A stretch of 64,000 nucleotides of DNA from Adiantum capillus-veneris (GCA_014529385.2 CM043968.1:22819013-22883012), one strand, 5' to 3'. Shown: positions 34,713-50,035, counted from the first letter of the stretch. Made by a program: numbers and translations. The notes: a model not told the origin generated them from the letters alone.

Positions 34713-36290
34713 GGAGCTCCTCTTGATGTTGCTCCTTCATGTCAAAGACAACATTCTTGTGATTGTCATTCCTGCAAATCAACTTTTCACTTTCCCAATT
34801 TACAAAGCTCTCACTTTTATTAGTCATGGTCTTCCCTGGATAAATGGATAGCCATTTACCTTGGTAGACATAACATAAAAGCCAACCACCTTCTTAATGC
34901 CAAGCTTCCACAAAAACATTTTTACAAATCCCTAGGTACCTAGCTTTTGATATTTTTTTCCTTTTGGACTTTAATTTTAGACATTTCATGGATGTGCATG
35001 CTTAGTCTTTTCATGAGGCCCTCTGTCATGTTGCAAATTTATACACCCCCATCCACTAGAACTTTCCTAACTAACTTCCTTTTGATATAACAATTTAGCA
35101 CATGTATAATGTCCTCATTTATTTTAGCTTGTGCAATCTTTACAATAGTCACATTCTCCTTCGCCTTTCTCTAAGTGCTACTTACCTTTGTTAACTCCCT
35201 CCTGACTTGTGGACAGAATGCAAGAAATTGAGGTCATAAGATATCAGGACCCTTATCTCTCATGTCTTCAAAAAGGTTGTATATAGCCAACATGTCCAAG
35301 CGAGAAGTCTCGCAGGTTGACATGACGTCAAGTTCTCTTCAATGTCAACTTCATTTGACTTTGTTACCTCTACCACATGCACATTTGGATCTGATAAAGG
35401 TGGAACTCCTTCCATTCCTCCACGTGGTTGAAGTCTTCTTGCATTTGGACTCCACAAAAGCATGGGTTGTTGACTTGTACCTTCCCATACGTTTAATACT
35501 AGATAGTTCAAGTTAGACTTCCTAGCTCCCCATGGAGCCAAGGACAATTATACATTTCATCCTAACATTGCAATACCTGTCTAGGTTGTGGCTCTCATTC
35601 CCTAGATTTCTTTGTTTGTCCCTTGGGATCTATGACTTCTGCAAGATGAATTGACAAGTTGCTCAAGGATTGGTCCAGCTTTTTCAGTTATCTCATCTAT
35701 TACCTCGGGCATCTCCATGGAATTTGATGCTTCTATTATCTCTTTACGTCTAGGACCCCCTACCAAAATTTCTCTTTGAATGCATGCCAGTTTCCTATAC
35801 TTCAAGGTAGCCCCAATTTTGGTGGCATGAAAGGTGGCAGGTACACCCACCTCTACTTTGGCCTTGAGAGTGGAAAATAGACCCAATATGAATCACTCCT
35901 TCTTTAAAAATTCTCCACCATCCCCTAGGTTAGCAATATTCATCATTCATATAGACCAAAGACGTAAAAACTCCTACTTGTAGGTGTGATGGCCATCTAG
36001 TTCTTTTGTCTTGTGGGAAACAATGACTTGCCATAGTTTTTGAGTGTTTTGGAAGTTGAGAAAGTATCCCTTCACGCGATCCAAAAAACCCTCATAGCTT
36101 CTCCTAACTTCCTCATACAAAGAGGAAAACCAAGTGATAGGATCTTTTCTAAGAACTACCTCAAACATTTCTAAACATTCTTCATTACTTGCTAGCTTTT
36201 TTATATACAGCAATCCATTCAAAAATTTGCTATAAACTCTCAAAAAAAGAGAGGATATCGTGGCATTTGCTGTTGGACTTCCATTCAAAC
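34713..36290 (-). pseudogene. Old Gypsy element: Gag and protease remnants
   Basis: The frame starting at 36288 reads LFLRVYSKFLNGL and RKDPITWFSSLYEEV, a gag-like stretch (W and F-L-N-F blocks). Farther on, RKVLVDGG near 35065 followed by MTEGLMKRLSMHIHEM resembles a retropepsin region. Many stops occur. It is cut at 34713 by the Copia-1 insertion and continues after the target duplication at 27864, and eventually with the integrase piece at 23592-23020. Confidence 0.6.
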
Positions 36291-36410
36291 CATTTTAAAA
36301 CACTTTTTTTTCTTAGAAAGATTTAAACACACAATTTTTTGCTAGGTTGCAATTTGTTCTAAGACAAAAAAAAAAGTACATCAAATGATATATGATAATC
36401 AATGTGTGGA

Positions 36411-36456
36411 AGCACGTTAACATGTCATGCTTTTTGCGCTAGTTAGCATATGCCAA
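36411..36456. repeat. Candidate terminal repeat of transposon copy 2, gene A end
   Basis: CACGTTAACATGTCA followed by GCGCTAGTTAGCATA. A related pair, CATGTTAACGTGTCA ... GTGCTTGTTAGCATA, is found at 59102-59165 outside a gene B. Both read from the outside toward their gene. The second part is the copy-2 intron motif. Confidence 0.45.
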
Positions 36457-37269
36457 CAAGCATATCTTGCAAGCATAAGGAGAGTGATGTCCTTCAAATG
36501 TGTGGGCCTCCATCATGAATTGTAAAAATACTTTTAAAAAATTGGACCCAAGTTCTAATGAGCTTGAAAACTTATGTTGAGATGTTTTGAAGTAGTGGTG
36601 GAGTCATGATGCATGGAGGGAAGCAGGGCACAAGGGTCATCAGCAGGAGAGAGGGGGGAGGTGATTGGGAGCTGCAAGCCATCCGTGAATCTCTACATAC
36701 TAGGCTCTCCAAGTGGAGAATAGCTTGGTAAGAAGCCAACCACCTCCAACGACGACTCTTGACACTCCACCAAGAAGGAAGTCAAATGCATGTAGGGAAG
36801 GGGAGGAATGACTCATGTACTCTCTCTCTCTCTCTCTCTCCCCCCCCCCCTATCTCCCACTGAATGACACCGACTACATCATCTCACATTAGACTAGGCC
36901 TATGTGTATGTGTGTGTGTCAACTGAGTAGTTATGGTTCAAGCTTCTACACAAAATACTCAAGAGTTCTTTTCTAGTGGGGTTGCTTAAAGAAGCTTTGT
37001 AGGGTGTTGATTGTCTCTGTGTTTGGCTTTGTAGGGTGTTGATTGTCTCTGTGTTTGTCTATCTCGTGTATACTTGAAATTTGAGATACATATCATTTCC
37101 CATTAAGTAGAAAATTTCCCCTTTTCCATGGATAGCCTTTCATTGTAATATCTTATGGCATTAGGGGTGTGTAGGACAAGGGAAAGCTCCCAAGATCAGC
37201 ATCCCAGTGTGGGAGAAATTTTGTATTGTAGGAAAAGATTTCAATGTTGTTTAGGGGCCTCTCAATGGA
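36457..37269. other. Leader side of gene A copy 2
   Basis: No recognisable coding. It contains a (CT)10 tract running into ten or more C (36821-36851) and a short duplicated phrase TTTGTAGGGTGTTGATTG (near 36996 and 37030). By analogy with copy 1 it should contain the promoter. Confidence 0.4.
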
Positions 37270-38535
37270 TGGTGCCGACCCAAACTGGTGCAGTGGGACA
37301 AAATTATAGATATGGAGTGGTTGAGTGTATTTAAAGAGCCAAAGGATCACAACAAATATTGCATTAAATATAGTTCTATACATAGCAATATATATGACTA
37401 GGTGATACATTTGCACTACACAGTGTACCAGAAGGCCAACCAACATGGAGATCAACACTACATTTGCAAAGCGGTTTATAATTTTTTTTGTCAGGCAGTA
37501 ATTGAAAGTAGTTAGCCATGCACTTCAATTGGTCTGAGTTTTTATCCAAGATTTGCACGACCTTCAAGAAAAAATATACTACAAGTCCCATGTGAAAGGT
37601 GGAGGATGCGTAATTCCCATTGTTCATGTCAAAACACTGAGGAGAGGTCTACAAAAATGAAGGAGGAGTACTCGAGCTGAGTAGCCACGAATATTGCCAA
37701 AGCTACCAAGGAGACACCCCTCTCTCACCACAACCTCAGCAAGGGGAAGAAAGCCTGTCATATTTTGGCCTTGAGGATTTGCAGCACATTAAGGTTGCCA
37801 ATGATCATCTCACAAAACAACTCTAGGATGCTAAACAACATCTTGTCAATGGAAGATAGGAGCTCAAAGTTGCAAGGGTTTTGAAAGAAAGCAATGCTAG
37901 GGTTAGCCTAGTTGTGGTTGCTATGAGACAGAAGCTTCATGATGTTGACAGTGAACTATAAAGTTTATTATAGAGCCACAGTGTGGATTTAAAGAGGGAA
38001 ATAGAGCTCAAAGAGAAGATAGAGACACTTAAAGAGACACTAGATGGTTTGGGGTTTCCTCAAAGTGAGGACACACCCATTGATGGTGAAATTGACATAG
38101 GTTTTCATCGTGTAAGTGCCAATGACTGTTGTGCTTGCATCGTATGTTTGGAATCTGTGCACAAGTATCCTATGTATTTACCATGCTTCTCTTTTATTTG
38201 GTTTGTAGATGAATGTGGAGGTGCAAGAAGCAAAAGTGCACGCCTCTGAAAGTCAATTGCAGCTACTCATGCATACTAGCAAGATGCTACAAGTCTCCCT
38301 ATTCCCCTTTTCACTATGTAAATTAGCTATGGACACTTTTGTGGAAAGGATAAGAGGGGTACGCGATGGGACGACAATCAACAAGTGTATTGGCTATGGT
38401 CTGCCACTAGAAGTACATGAAATCATTGCAATGGTCAAGCTTCCTTGTGCGCATAGCTATCATCTTCTCTGCTTTACTGATGCATGCTCCTTGGGGATAA
38501 AATGTAGAGCTTCCTTTTGTCAGTGGAGGATATGA
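37270..38535 (+). pseudogene. Transposon copy 2 gene A: exon-2-like, coiled-coil and zinc region
   Basis: EWLSVFKEPKDHNKY near 37310 matches SEQWLSVFKYKF of copy 1. Between about 37760 and 38080 a strongly charged helical stretch (DLKREIELKEKIETL, MRQKLHDVDSEL) looks like coiled coil, broken by stops. A zinc-like part follows: CIGYGLPLEV then LPCAHSYHLLCF, corresponding to CVACG...HQYHPLCF of copy 1 (the first C-x2-C has lost one Cys). The frame ends at 38535. Order and spacing match copy 1 gene A; it is badly decayed. Confidence 0.62.
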
Positions 38536-38639
38536 ACAAAATGGTGTTGCAAGCTCATAGGGCAAGGACATCCAATCACATCAATCTCTGGTAAGATAAT
38601 CATAAATGGTAGCATGTTAATCAGTAAACCAACATAATA

Positions 38640-40070
38640 AGAAAACACTGGTATGCTAGTTAGTATATTGTGAATGCTAGTTAGCATAGTGGGCATGGTG
38701 GCTAGCATAGTTTGTATGCTAGATAGCATAGCCGGTTGTGCTAGTTAGCACACCCCATTATGCTAGCTAGCATACCCAATTATGCTAGTAAGCATACATG
38801 CTACTGTGTACGCTAGTTAGCATACCCAGTTATGCTAGTTAGCATACCTAGTTATGTTGGTTAGCATGCACAATTGTGCTTGTAAGCAGACATGCTAATG
38901 TGTATGCTGCTTAACATACCTACTTATGCTAGTTAGTAAGCATACATGGTACTGTGTCTGATAGTTAGTTGTGCTAGCTAGCATACATGCTACTGTGTAT
39001 GCTAATTACATGCTAGTAAGCATACATGCCACTGTGTATGCTAGTTAGCATACTCAGTTTTGATAGTAAGCATACATGGTACTATGTATGTTAGTTAGCA
39101 TACCCAATTGTGCTAGTTAACATACCCAACTATGCTTGCTAGCATACCTGGTATTGTGTATGCTAACAAGACCAATTATGCTAGTCAATTGACATGCTTC
39201 TGTGGATTCTAGTCAGCATACATACTAATGATGCTATGTATGCTAGCTAACATAGTCTGTATGTTAGTTAGCATAGGGGTATGGTGGCTAGAATATTGTA
39301 TTTAGTTAGCATACATGCTAGTTATGCTAGTTAACATATTGTCTATGTATGGTGGCCAGTGTGCCTAGTTATGCTAGTTATCATATAGTGTACTCTGCAT
39401 GCTAGTTAGCACACCCAGTTATGCTAGATAGCATAGATGCTACTATGTATGCTAGTCAGCATAGTATGTGTGCTAGTTAGCACACATAGTTATGCTTCTT
39501 AGCATCTATTCTATTGTGCATGGTAGTCAACATAGATAGTAGTCAACATACATGCTTATTATGCTATGTATGCTAGTCATCACAGTCTATATGCTAGCAA
39601 GAATACTAGGTATGCTAGCTAGCATACCTAATTATGCTATATATTCTCTATATGCTTGTTAGAATAGTCTGTATGCTAGTTAGCATACTGGGTATGTTGG
39701 CTAGCATACCTAGTAATGCTATCTATTCTTTGTATGCTTGTTAGAATAGACTGTATGCTAGCTACCCACTTATGCTAGTTAGCATACCTGCTTATGCTAG
39801 TTACCATACCCCCTTATGCTAGTTAGCATGCCCAATTATCGTAGTCATGAAATTGTATGCTTGTTGGCATATTGTGAGAGACTGAAAATATGATTTTTTG
39901 CCTAGTTAGCTTAGTCTATATGTTAGTTAGCTTAGTCTATATGTTAGTTAGCATAGTTGGTATGATGGCTAGTAGATGCAATATGCTAGTTAGCATACCC
40001 AGTTTTATGCTAATTAGCATTCCAAGTTTATGGAATGAAAAACATGGAAGGCTTATTGGAATACTAATTA
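38640..40070 (+). repeat. Gene A intron (copy 2): palindromic GTATGCTAGTTAGCATAC array
   Basis: Dozens of variants of TATGCTAGTTAGCATAC are spread over 1.4 kb. The consensus is an exact inverted repeat, GTATGCTA-GT-TAGCATAC, so each unit could fold on itself. Spacing is irregular. The same motif fills the gene B intron at 60430-61880 and lies at 46690-47105. Confidence 0.88.
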
Positions 40071-40349
40071 TATAAGCAATCATAATGATATGCTACCTAA
40101 TATAATGTATACATGTACATAGTCATTATGTTAACTATAGCACATTCCATGCATAACATCATTTTAATCATGATAATTATTGTGTTAACAATCTAGCTTT
40201 TTATTTTACTAGCATATAATGTATACATGTACATAGTCATTATGTTAACTACGACACATACCATGCATAACATCATTTTAATTATGCTAATTATTGTGTT
40301 AAAAATCCAGCTTTGTATTTTTACTAGCAATTTGAATATGATAATTAAT

Positions 40350-40905
40350 GTTTGAAAGGAATACACAGGAATTGATGATGTGGGAAGTGCACATGACGAA
40401 AAGCATGTCAAGCAAAGGATTGCAAAAGAGAATCCCTATAATGATGACTTGGATGAGCTGAAAAGAATGAATGAAGGGGTAAATGTGACACCACAACAAG
40501 CGAACTTGCCTGAGGGTGTTGTAGATAGTAAATAAACGGATGACAATGATGAATTCATCATGATTAGTCATGCCAAACCCATGCACGTTGCAACTGATGA
40601 AATAAGTGCTTTAGATTAAACAGTCAGGAGTGTGCAAGAGGAAGCTATGAGGACTGAAAGCGTGCAGAATGTGCAAGATGCCGATGATGACAACCCTCTC
40701 TTGGGTTTTGTAAACAAAGTGATGCTAAAGAGGAAAGGTGGCCAGGAGAAGAATCCTGAAGATCCTAGAGAGGATGCCTGTGTTGCCTTGAAGAGAACCC
40801 ATGATGATTTAACTAACCTTACCAAAGGTGAAAAGAAATCCACTCGCTCACATGCTTGCAAGAAACTATGTTGTGAACCTGTTCTCTGTTGTGCCCAAAT
40901 TTTCT
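40350..40905 (+). pseudogene. Transposon copy 2 gene A, linker exon
   Basis: Charged, low-complexity coding-like sequence (for example EEAMRTESVQNVQDADDD and PLLGFVNKVMLKRK) with stops, at the place of the acidic linker exon of copy 1. No domain was recognised. Confidence 0.45.
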
Positions 40906-41059
40906 AGTGTTAGCAAGATGCACATCTTATGGCATGTATCTATCTGAGTATTTATAATGGAAAAATATTGTTGGCATAATTATGCCTCTATGCAACAATT
41001 CAATAGTTTTTTCTTGTCCTTTATGACATCTTCATTCAATACCTTTATTGTGTTGCAGG

Positions 41060-42138
41060 GAAAGAGAAACTACAATTAATTTCCTTGCATGATATGAATA
41101 ATTCCATTCCATTAAAAAAGATACAAAAGTGGAATATTGCTAAGGCCAGATAAATGAGAAAATAAAAATATGAGCTTCAAAAGCACCGCTACCTTAAACA
41201 TCGTAGGAAATTTGATGAGTACTTGAATTTTGTTTATCCCTCGAGGAAAGTTATCTTTGCCAAGTGGTATCCGCAATATGGGTACCCAAGCTGTTGGCTG
41301 GCAAGAAGTGCTCTCTGGTCCTTGATTTGAATGGCCTGCTGGTTAAAGTTGTAGAGTCAAAGCATGGTGAAGTTCCCCCTGAATATGCTGGAAAAATGAT
41401 AAATTATTGTATGCAAGATAAACAGTATGTATCTTGTTCACAAAGAAAGCCTCACCAATTTTTGGATTGGCGCCTCCAATTTTTCCATGTGTACATATGG
41501 AGCACCAACATGCAACGTAAAATAAATGAAATATTAGATAAAATATTCAAACTGCAGTGCACAGGATGGTAGGTGTTTTGGTACAGGAGCATTGTGGTCT
41601 GTTTTGTTCAAGAACATGAGTATGTTTTGGAGGGGCTTAACGCACTTTGGGCCCAAAATCACTCTTCATTGTTGAGGGTAAGTACAAGTGTGCTAGACCT
41701 TGAAGGAAGTTGGGTTATTACTCCCAAGTTAGAAGACCAGATTGTTGAACAACGGCAATAATTTTTGGTAGACACTTTGGCACCCTAGTTGTTTCTATGG
41801 CTACAATTGGAAGACCATGTAGTATATACAAAACAATGGGTTTGATAGTGGGCCATAAGTGTTTCTTGATGCAGTCCTCAGCAAGCTACAAGCAAATCTG
41901 TGAGAAACTGATGAGGTTGAGTGGATGGCAGAGAACCGTTGGAGAGAAAGGGAATGGACAAAGAAGCTGAAAGGGAGGAGAGGTAAATGATCAAGAGGGA
42001 AAGATTAGAGAAGCAGCAACAATTTGAAGTAGAAAGGCCAATGCAGGAAACAAAGGCTCAGCAAAGCCAACAGCATAAGCACACTGGGTACTACAAGTAC
42101 AAGTACCCTAAGCTCGAGAAGTGTTTTGAAGAGTAGTC
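41060..42138 (+). pseudogene. Transposon copy 2 gene A, HAD/FCP1-like domain exons
   Basis: CSLVLDLNGLLVKV is the D-x-N-G HAD motif I in the form typical of plant FCP1-homology proteins. FLDWRLQFFHVYIWSTNMQRK gives the conserved W-S block. After a probable short intron, LEGLNALWAQNHSSLL precedes a donor GG|GTAAGTAC near 41679. A later piece, KCFLDAVLSKLQANL near 41860, matches KPKYLMDVILPW of copy 1. The end is a Glu/Arg/Gln-rich coiled coil finishing near 42138. In-frame stops mark decay, but motif I is better preserved than in copies 1 and 3. Confidence 0.74.
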
Positions 42139-42284
42139 GAGACTCTTTGCATACTTGTGAAATTATGTACTATGATGGAAAGTTGTAATATCGTGATGAG
42201 ATTACCTTTTCAATGTTCATATTTATTCCGACTTTCATTCCAGATAGTAATGCTTACAAATTTTGTACCATTGTATTTTTTGAG

Positions 42285-42485
42285 GCCATACTTTGTGCTA
42301 TGTTGGCATACTTTTTTGTCTTGTTAACTGTGTATGAATGCAATGGTAACATATTGAGGGCTTCTTCTGCACACTCAGTAAGCTAGTAACCATAATAAAT
42401 AATCTAGTTGACTTACCTAGTTTCGTGATAGTATAGATGGTTGTAATCAACATGGTACTTTCTATGCTAGTTAGCATACTTGGTT
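42285..42485. repeat. 200 bp direct repeat, left copy
   Basis: From CATACTTTGTGCTATGTTGG to TATGCTAGTTAGCATACTTG, nearly identical to 46523-46725. The two copies flank a 4.0 kb segment that looks inserted. Confidence 0.85.
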
Positions 42486-43799
42486 ATTCAACATGCCATG
42501 ATGGTGCCTCTTTTTGGCATCATATTGGGTGGATTCTACATTGCTCGATTCTCATGCTACCACATCATTAGGAGGCTATCCCCAAGCCAAGCACTAAGCA
42601 CTAGCACCCTTTTGCTAGTGGGGGGCTTGGCTACTTTTAGAAGGATATTTTTTAGCATGAAAAGTGGGAGTTAGTGAATGGTGGGGAGGGGAAAGCTCCC
42701 TCTCTAGTCCTCTTGCACTCAATCCCTCAAGAAAAACCTCTCTCAAGCTCTACCTTTCTGGAAGAAGGGCATCCTCTCACTAGGAAGCTCCCTCTCGCTC
42801 TCTCTTTGCCTTAAGAAGGGAAAACACCCTCTCCCTTGGCTTGATCACCCCGTTCTCTTTCTCTCTCTCTCTCTCTCTCAACATTAAGAAGGACCTTTGA
42901 CCTTTGGGACGTGGCTCTCATTCTCTCTCAAACCCTTTTGTTCTCTCTCCACATATGTCATTAAGAAAGGTATTAAGGAGAACATTAAGAGACATTAAAG
43001 GGAAATAAGAGGCAAGAATGGGGAGGCTATGAGCTCTCTTGATCTTGACCTTGACCTCGTGAAAGCAAGAGTGGTGGTGATGGTGGGGCGGGGGGGGGGG
43101 GGGTCTACAAGATTTCTCGCTCTCCACCTCATGATTGCAAGGGATTAAGGTGCAGAAGGATTGAATACAAAGAAGGTGAAGAAGGATTTAAGATGAAGAA
43201 GAAAAGATATTTACAAAAAGTTTGTTTTTTTGGTTATTTCCTCCTCATTGAAAGGAGACATAGGACTATTCTTTGGTGAAGGGCTTAGGGCAAAGGAAGA
43301 GTGAGCTCTAGACAATGGCCGATTCTTGAGGTAAGCACTAATCTGCATTCATTGAGGGGCTCGAATGTATACAATTATGAGAGCCTTGACATGCGTCGAG
43401 AAGACTCCAAGGTTATGTTTGATTGGGAGCCAAGCTATGATTTTGATTAATTGTTAGTGCTGGAGATAATGTTAAAGACTTTTTCCAAAGTTTTTTATGA
43501 TCTTGGTGATTTTTAGAGGTCGATTCAACCACATTCTGTACAATTTATTTCAGTTAATGATTTAGTGCTCATTTGGGTTTCTATTGGAGTTCCATCTTCC
43601 TATTTTTGCTCTTCTTCTCTCTACAGCCAACACCTCTGGTGCTATGTCGGCTCACCTCCTGAACCCCTATCCCTTGACACTGTAGGATCTTCCAACATCA
43701 TGAAGACTCACTTTGAAACATGTTTCCATTGGAGGAGTGGTAGGTTTGCAATCCTCAAGTCCAAGCTTACATAGTAATGTCTCTATGTATCTTGCTTGA
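42486..43799. other. Left part of the 4.0 kb insertion
   Basis: No gene was recognised. An inverted repeat at about 42580-42630 (CACTAGCA / TGCTAGTG inside CCAAGCC / GGCTTGG), a CT-rich purine/pyrimidine-biased region (42680-42960) and a run of G (43088-43105) are visible. It may be LTR-like sequence of the Copia remnant that follows. Confidence 0.4.
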
Positions 43800-46300
<2,501 letters not shown>

Positions 46301-46522
46301 TACACCATAACTTCAAAACCATAAATGACTAAGCAGAAGCATCAAACCTTGTGTAGAATCAATCAATCGATCTAGCCACATCCACATTCAAACCTTGTGT
46401 GAGATCAATTGCTCCATCTGTCCACATCCAATCCTACCATGGATAGAGAGAATTTCACTTCTCTGGGAGCAAGCAAGAACACCTCCAACTTACCTGATCC
46501 AGACAAACTTACCTCCAACTTC

Positions 46523-46725
46523 CATACTTTGTGCTATGTTGGCATACTTTTTGGTCTTGTTAACTGTGTATGAATGCAATGGTAACATATTGAGGGCTTC
46601 TTCTGCACACTCAGTAATCTAGTGACCATAATAAATAATCTAGGTGACTTACCTAGTTTCATGATAGTATAGATGGTTGTAATCAGCATGGTACTTTCTA
46701 TGCTAGTTAGCATACTTGGTTATGC
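46523..46725. repeat. 200 bp direct repeat, right copy
   Basis: Partner of 42285-42485. Beyond it the copy-2 array resumes, so the original sequence was probably continuous before the insertion. Confidence 0.85.
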
Positions 46726-47105
46726 TTGTCAGTAGTTGTGCTTCTATGTATGCTAGTCAGCATACATGCTAATAATGATATGTATTCTAGTTAGCAAAGT
46801 CCGTATCCAATTTAGGAGAGTCTGTATGCCAGTTAGCATAGGGGGTATGGTGGCTAGAATATTGTGTTTAGTTAGCATACCCACTTATTTTATTTAGCAT
46901 AACTACTTATGTTGGTTGGCATAAATGCTATTGTGTATGCTAGTTAGCATAGTGGCTATGGTGTCCAGCATACCCAATTAACATAGCTTCTATACCCAAT
47001 TATGCTAGTTAGCATAGATGCTAGTTATTCTATGTATGCTTGTTAGCGTAGTATGTATGCTAGTTAGCATACTTAGTTATGCTAGATAGCATACCCAATT
47101 ACTGG
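46690..47105. repeat. TATGCTAGTTAGCATA array between the convergent genes of copy 2
   Basis: Further irregular copies of the copy-2 motif, located between the end of gene A (about 42.1 kb) and the end of gene B (about 47.1 kb). Confidence 0.82.
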
Positions 47106-47109
47106 TTTT

Positions 47110-47692
47110 TATAAACACCAAAGCCATGTATACACACTGCACACAAGAGACACAGAACCAACTTTATGACCAAATTGCATTATTTGTAGTAAGAATTATA
47201 TTGAGAATCCAATGGTTACAACTCAAAAGTTGAAGGACATGCTATTACAAATTGCTTCATAGATTTTTGGGGTGAATGTGTACACATGCCTTCTGCTTGG
47301 GATGTGCTCCATAGGTATTTTTATACATCACACAAGATGTGAAAGTCGGCTACTTGTCCAATTGCTTGTAATATAGTCCTTGCACAACATATGAGCCTCT
47401 GCTAAATACATTGGTCCATTCATCAATGCACCCCTTCTTCACCTTCTCCTTTTCTACAACACACTTGAGAGGTAGAAATCCACATCCTCGGCATTGGTTG
47501 AAGTATCTGGATTTACAGTAAAAGTGTCATTAACACATAGAGTGCTACTCAACACATCATGATAATCTTCGTATTGAACCCATCATAGCCAACAACTTCC
47601 TCTGTCAAAACTTCATATGTTGTCTCAGAATCCTCCACAACCTCATCAAGTAATGGTACCAGACTATGACAACCCCAAGCCTGCACGTGGGT
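47110..47692 (-). pseudogene. Transposon copy 2 gene B, C-terminal part
   Basis: On the minus strand: THVQAWGCHSLVPLLDEV, an acidic stretch, EDVDFYLS, then CIDEWTNVFSRGSY and VVQGLYYKQLDK. This parallels EEWKYLSIEPL, DFYLIKV and GGILVEGLYYAL in copy 1. It begins exactly at the edge of an LTR (47693). The rest of the gene is not on the other side of that LTR element in the expected orientation; the fitting piece is at 59.7-63.4 kb on the plus strand. Confidence 0.6.
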
Positions 47693-48083
47693 TGTAAGGA
47701 TTCTAGTTGCTAATCCTTCATTAATTACTTAAACTCATGATTAAGACTTAAGAAATTTGAATTGTACTTGAAAAGAAGACTTAGAAGACTCTATGTTGAT
47801 TCATTGAAACTGAGTACAATGGGCACCTTTTATAGGAGACGAAGAGTCACATTTAAAAGACATGTCTCATGGTGAAAAGACGCGACTTTAGACATAAAGA
47901 CACATCCTTTCAACGAAGAGCTGCAACCATAGCAAAGGGGAGTGATTAATCGTCAAAGGAGTGTGGCTTTTGGCAAAGAGGCACGTCTCTTGAGCGAAGG
48001 GTCGTGACCATCCAAGCATAGGGGTTCTCCTTGGCATGGCACTTTGCGTATTTGAAACTAAGAGTAGATGTAATATTGTAACA
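47693..48083 (-). mobile_element. 3' LTR of minus-strand retrotransposon hosting copy 3
   Basis: TGTTACA...CCTTACA on the minus strand, 391 bp, clearly similar to 58486-58853 but diverged and with indels, so older than the chromovirus. A purine tract (GAGGGAGGGAA) precedes it in the element's sense (48099-48084). The outer flanks give no matching target duplication. Confidence 0.82.
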
Positions 48084-48099
48084 TTCCCTCCCTCTTTAA

Positions 48100-50030
48100 A
48101 TAAAACCCAGGGTAGTTGAAGAAAACTCTAGGAGAAGGAAATATATTTTTGTAGTGCTTCAGCATCCAAAGCTCTTTCTATTAAGCCCCATGTCATGGCA
48201 CTGTTATTGACTATAACTATTTTTCCAAACTGTAAACTAATCATATCTGAAACTTGTCTCATCTTTGTCAAAAGTATCAGTATCACATCTGCAACTTGAT
48301 TAGTGATTGATTTTGTCAAAGTCATTTGTAACTTCGAACTTTGTCCAAGAAAAGATTGAATCTTTATCTACTTCGAGTGAAATTATCGATAAACTGACTT
48401 GAGTTTTCGGCTGAGTGATGAGCATTTGTTGGAAATTTGTAAAGTATTCCATTGGTTTATTTGGAACAATAAAGTCCTCCTGAAGGGATGTCGTAGACTG
48501 AAAGAGTAGTGTTTGAAGGTTTATCTATTTGTAAAGGTTTATCTGTGGAACAAGTTGTGTCCAAATATTCAATAGCATCGAGACTGAAGTTTTGCGACAA
48601 GAGTTTGCATTTGATTTATCATTTGCATCATTGAAGGCAAGGATTGGTATCTTTAAGTTTGAAGAATTATCATTCACCAACTGCATTTGGTATCCGTTTA
48701 GAAACAAAGACTTTATTCTGCAAGGGCAGTGATGAGGTGACTTTTTCTGACTGGATCACGGCCAAAGAAGTGGTTATGTGCTTGTTGGTTGTCGCACAAG
48801 AATTGAAATCTTTTTGATTTTTCAACTTTCTCAGCGGGTATTAAGGCTTCTAATCGAGAAGGGGGAGGTTGAGGGAGTTGTTGGGGTTTAAGCATGTATT
48901 GGTGGTACCACTATTCCACTTTTTGGGGTGCCACCAAGAGACTACTTTGGAAAGGAATTTGTGATAAATTCAAAAAAGAAAAGGGGAATTTTAAAATGTT
49001 AATACCCTAAGTAGGTTGAAGGGGCCATTTATTGCAGGGAGGGGCATCTCAGTCATCACTTCAAGGTATGCATGATGTGACTTGTCATAGGACGACACTG
49101 ATGTCAACCTTTGACAAATTCTTCCCACATGCCAGGTGATCTCCCTAAGCTTCGAAACAAACGCTTGTCTCATTCATTCTTGCCTTTGTTTTGCCGTGGT
49201 GAGAAGGTAAACCCTACTGCCATTTTGAATTGCTGAGGTTTGCAGACATCTCATTCACTCTTGCCTCTATTCTGGCGGACTGAGAACGTTAACCCTACTA
49301 CCGTTTTGAACTGTTGAGGTTTCCATGTCTACATGTGCTATTTTTCTACTGCTTTTGAAGTGAAGCTTTGCATGCATCATGAATACTGTAGCACTTGGAG
49401 CTACATGTATGCATGCATTAATATTTCTCCTTGTGCTCATAAGACATGCATCCTTTCCGCAAATAGAGGTCGCCAATCATGCTCATAAACCATTTTGAAC
49501 TGCTAAGGCTTACATGTTTGCATGTATCATTTTTCATGTCTGCTTTACCAAAGTCAAGCTTTGCATGCATCATACTGTAGCACTTGGAGCTGTAGGCATT
49601 CATCTTTCTTTGTGTGCTCATAAGCTCATCCTCTTTATCGTAAAGTCAAGTTGTAGGCTGCAAGATGAAGTCACCTGCACGCGTTTCACCAAGGCACAAG
49701 ACCGGGAAGGGCACAATGTCTGAACTTGAACTTTAAGATCAAACCCCTCCAACCAATGAGCTCATGACGCGAAGCAGTCCATCAAAAGTGGAGGTAAAGG
49801 CTCTTTTTGGAACTCTGGAATGCGTTGCATCCAACTCAAAGTTGTCAACAAAGTCATCGAAAGGTATGCATGTGTATGTTTCGTATTATTTTTTCCCATT
49901 GCTTTAGTGTTTGCGAAGTTGGGCTTTCAACAAGATCTATTTTTTGGTGCTTGTAGCATTGGAGTACCCGTGGCTATCAAGATTTTGTTTCTCAGTCGAG
50001 GAACTGCATGAGGAGTATGGGCTGATGCTA
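48100..50030 (-). mobile_element. Internal 3' region of the same LTR element
   Basis: Only short minus-strand ORFs with no recognised pol motif. Two ~200 bp stretches near 49200-49480 and 49480-49650 resemble each other (GCATGCATCAT, ACTTGGAGCT and TGTGCTCATAAG recur). The element seems non-autonomous or very decayed. Confidence 0.5.
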
Positions 50031-50035
50031 TCTAT

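Noticed and set aside
38640-40070. Satellite or centromeric array
   Set aside because: Spacing is irregular, the length only 1.4 kb, and splice-bounded coding blocks of gene A flank it.
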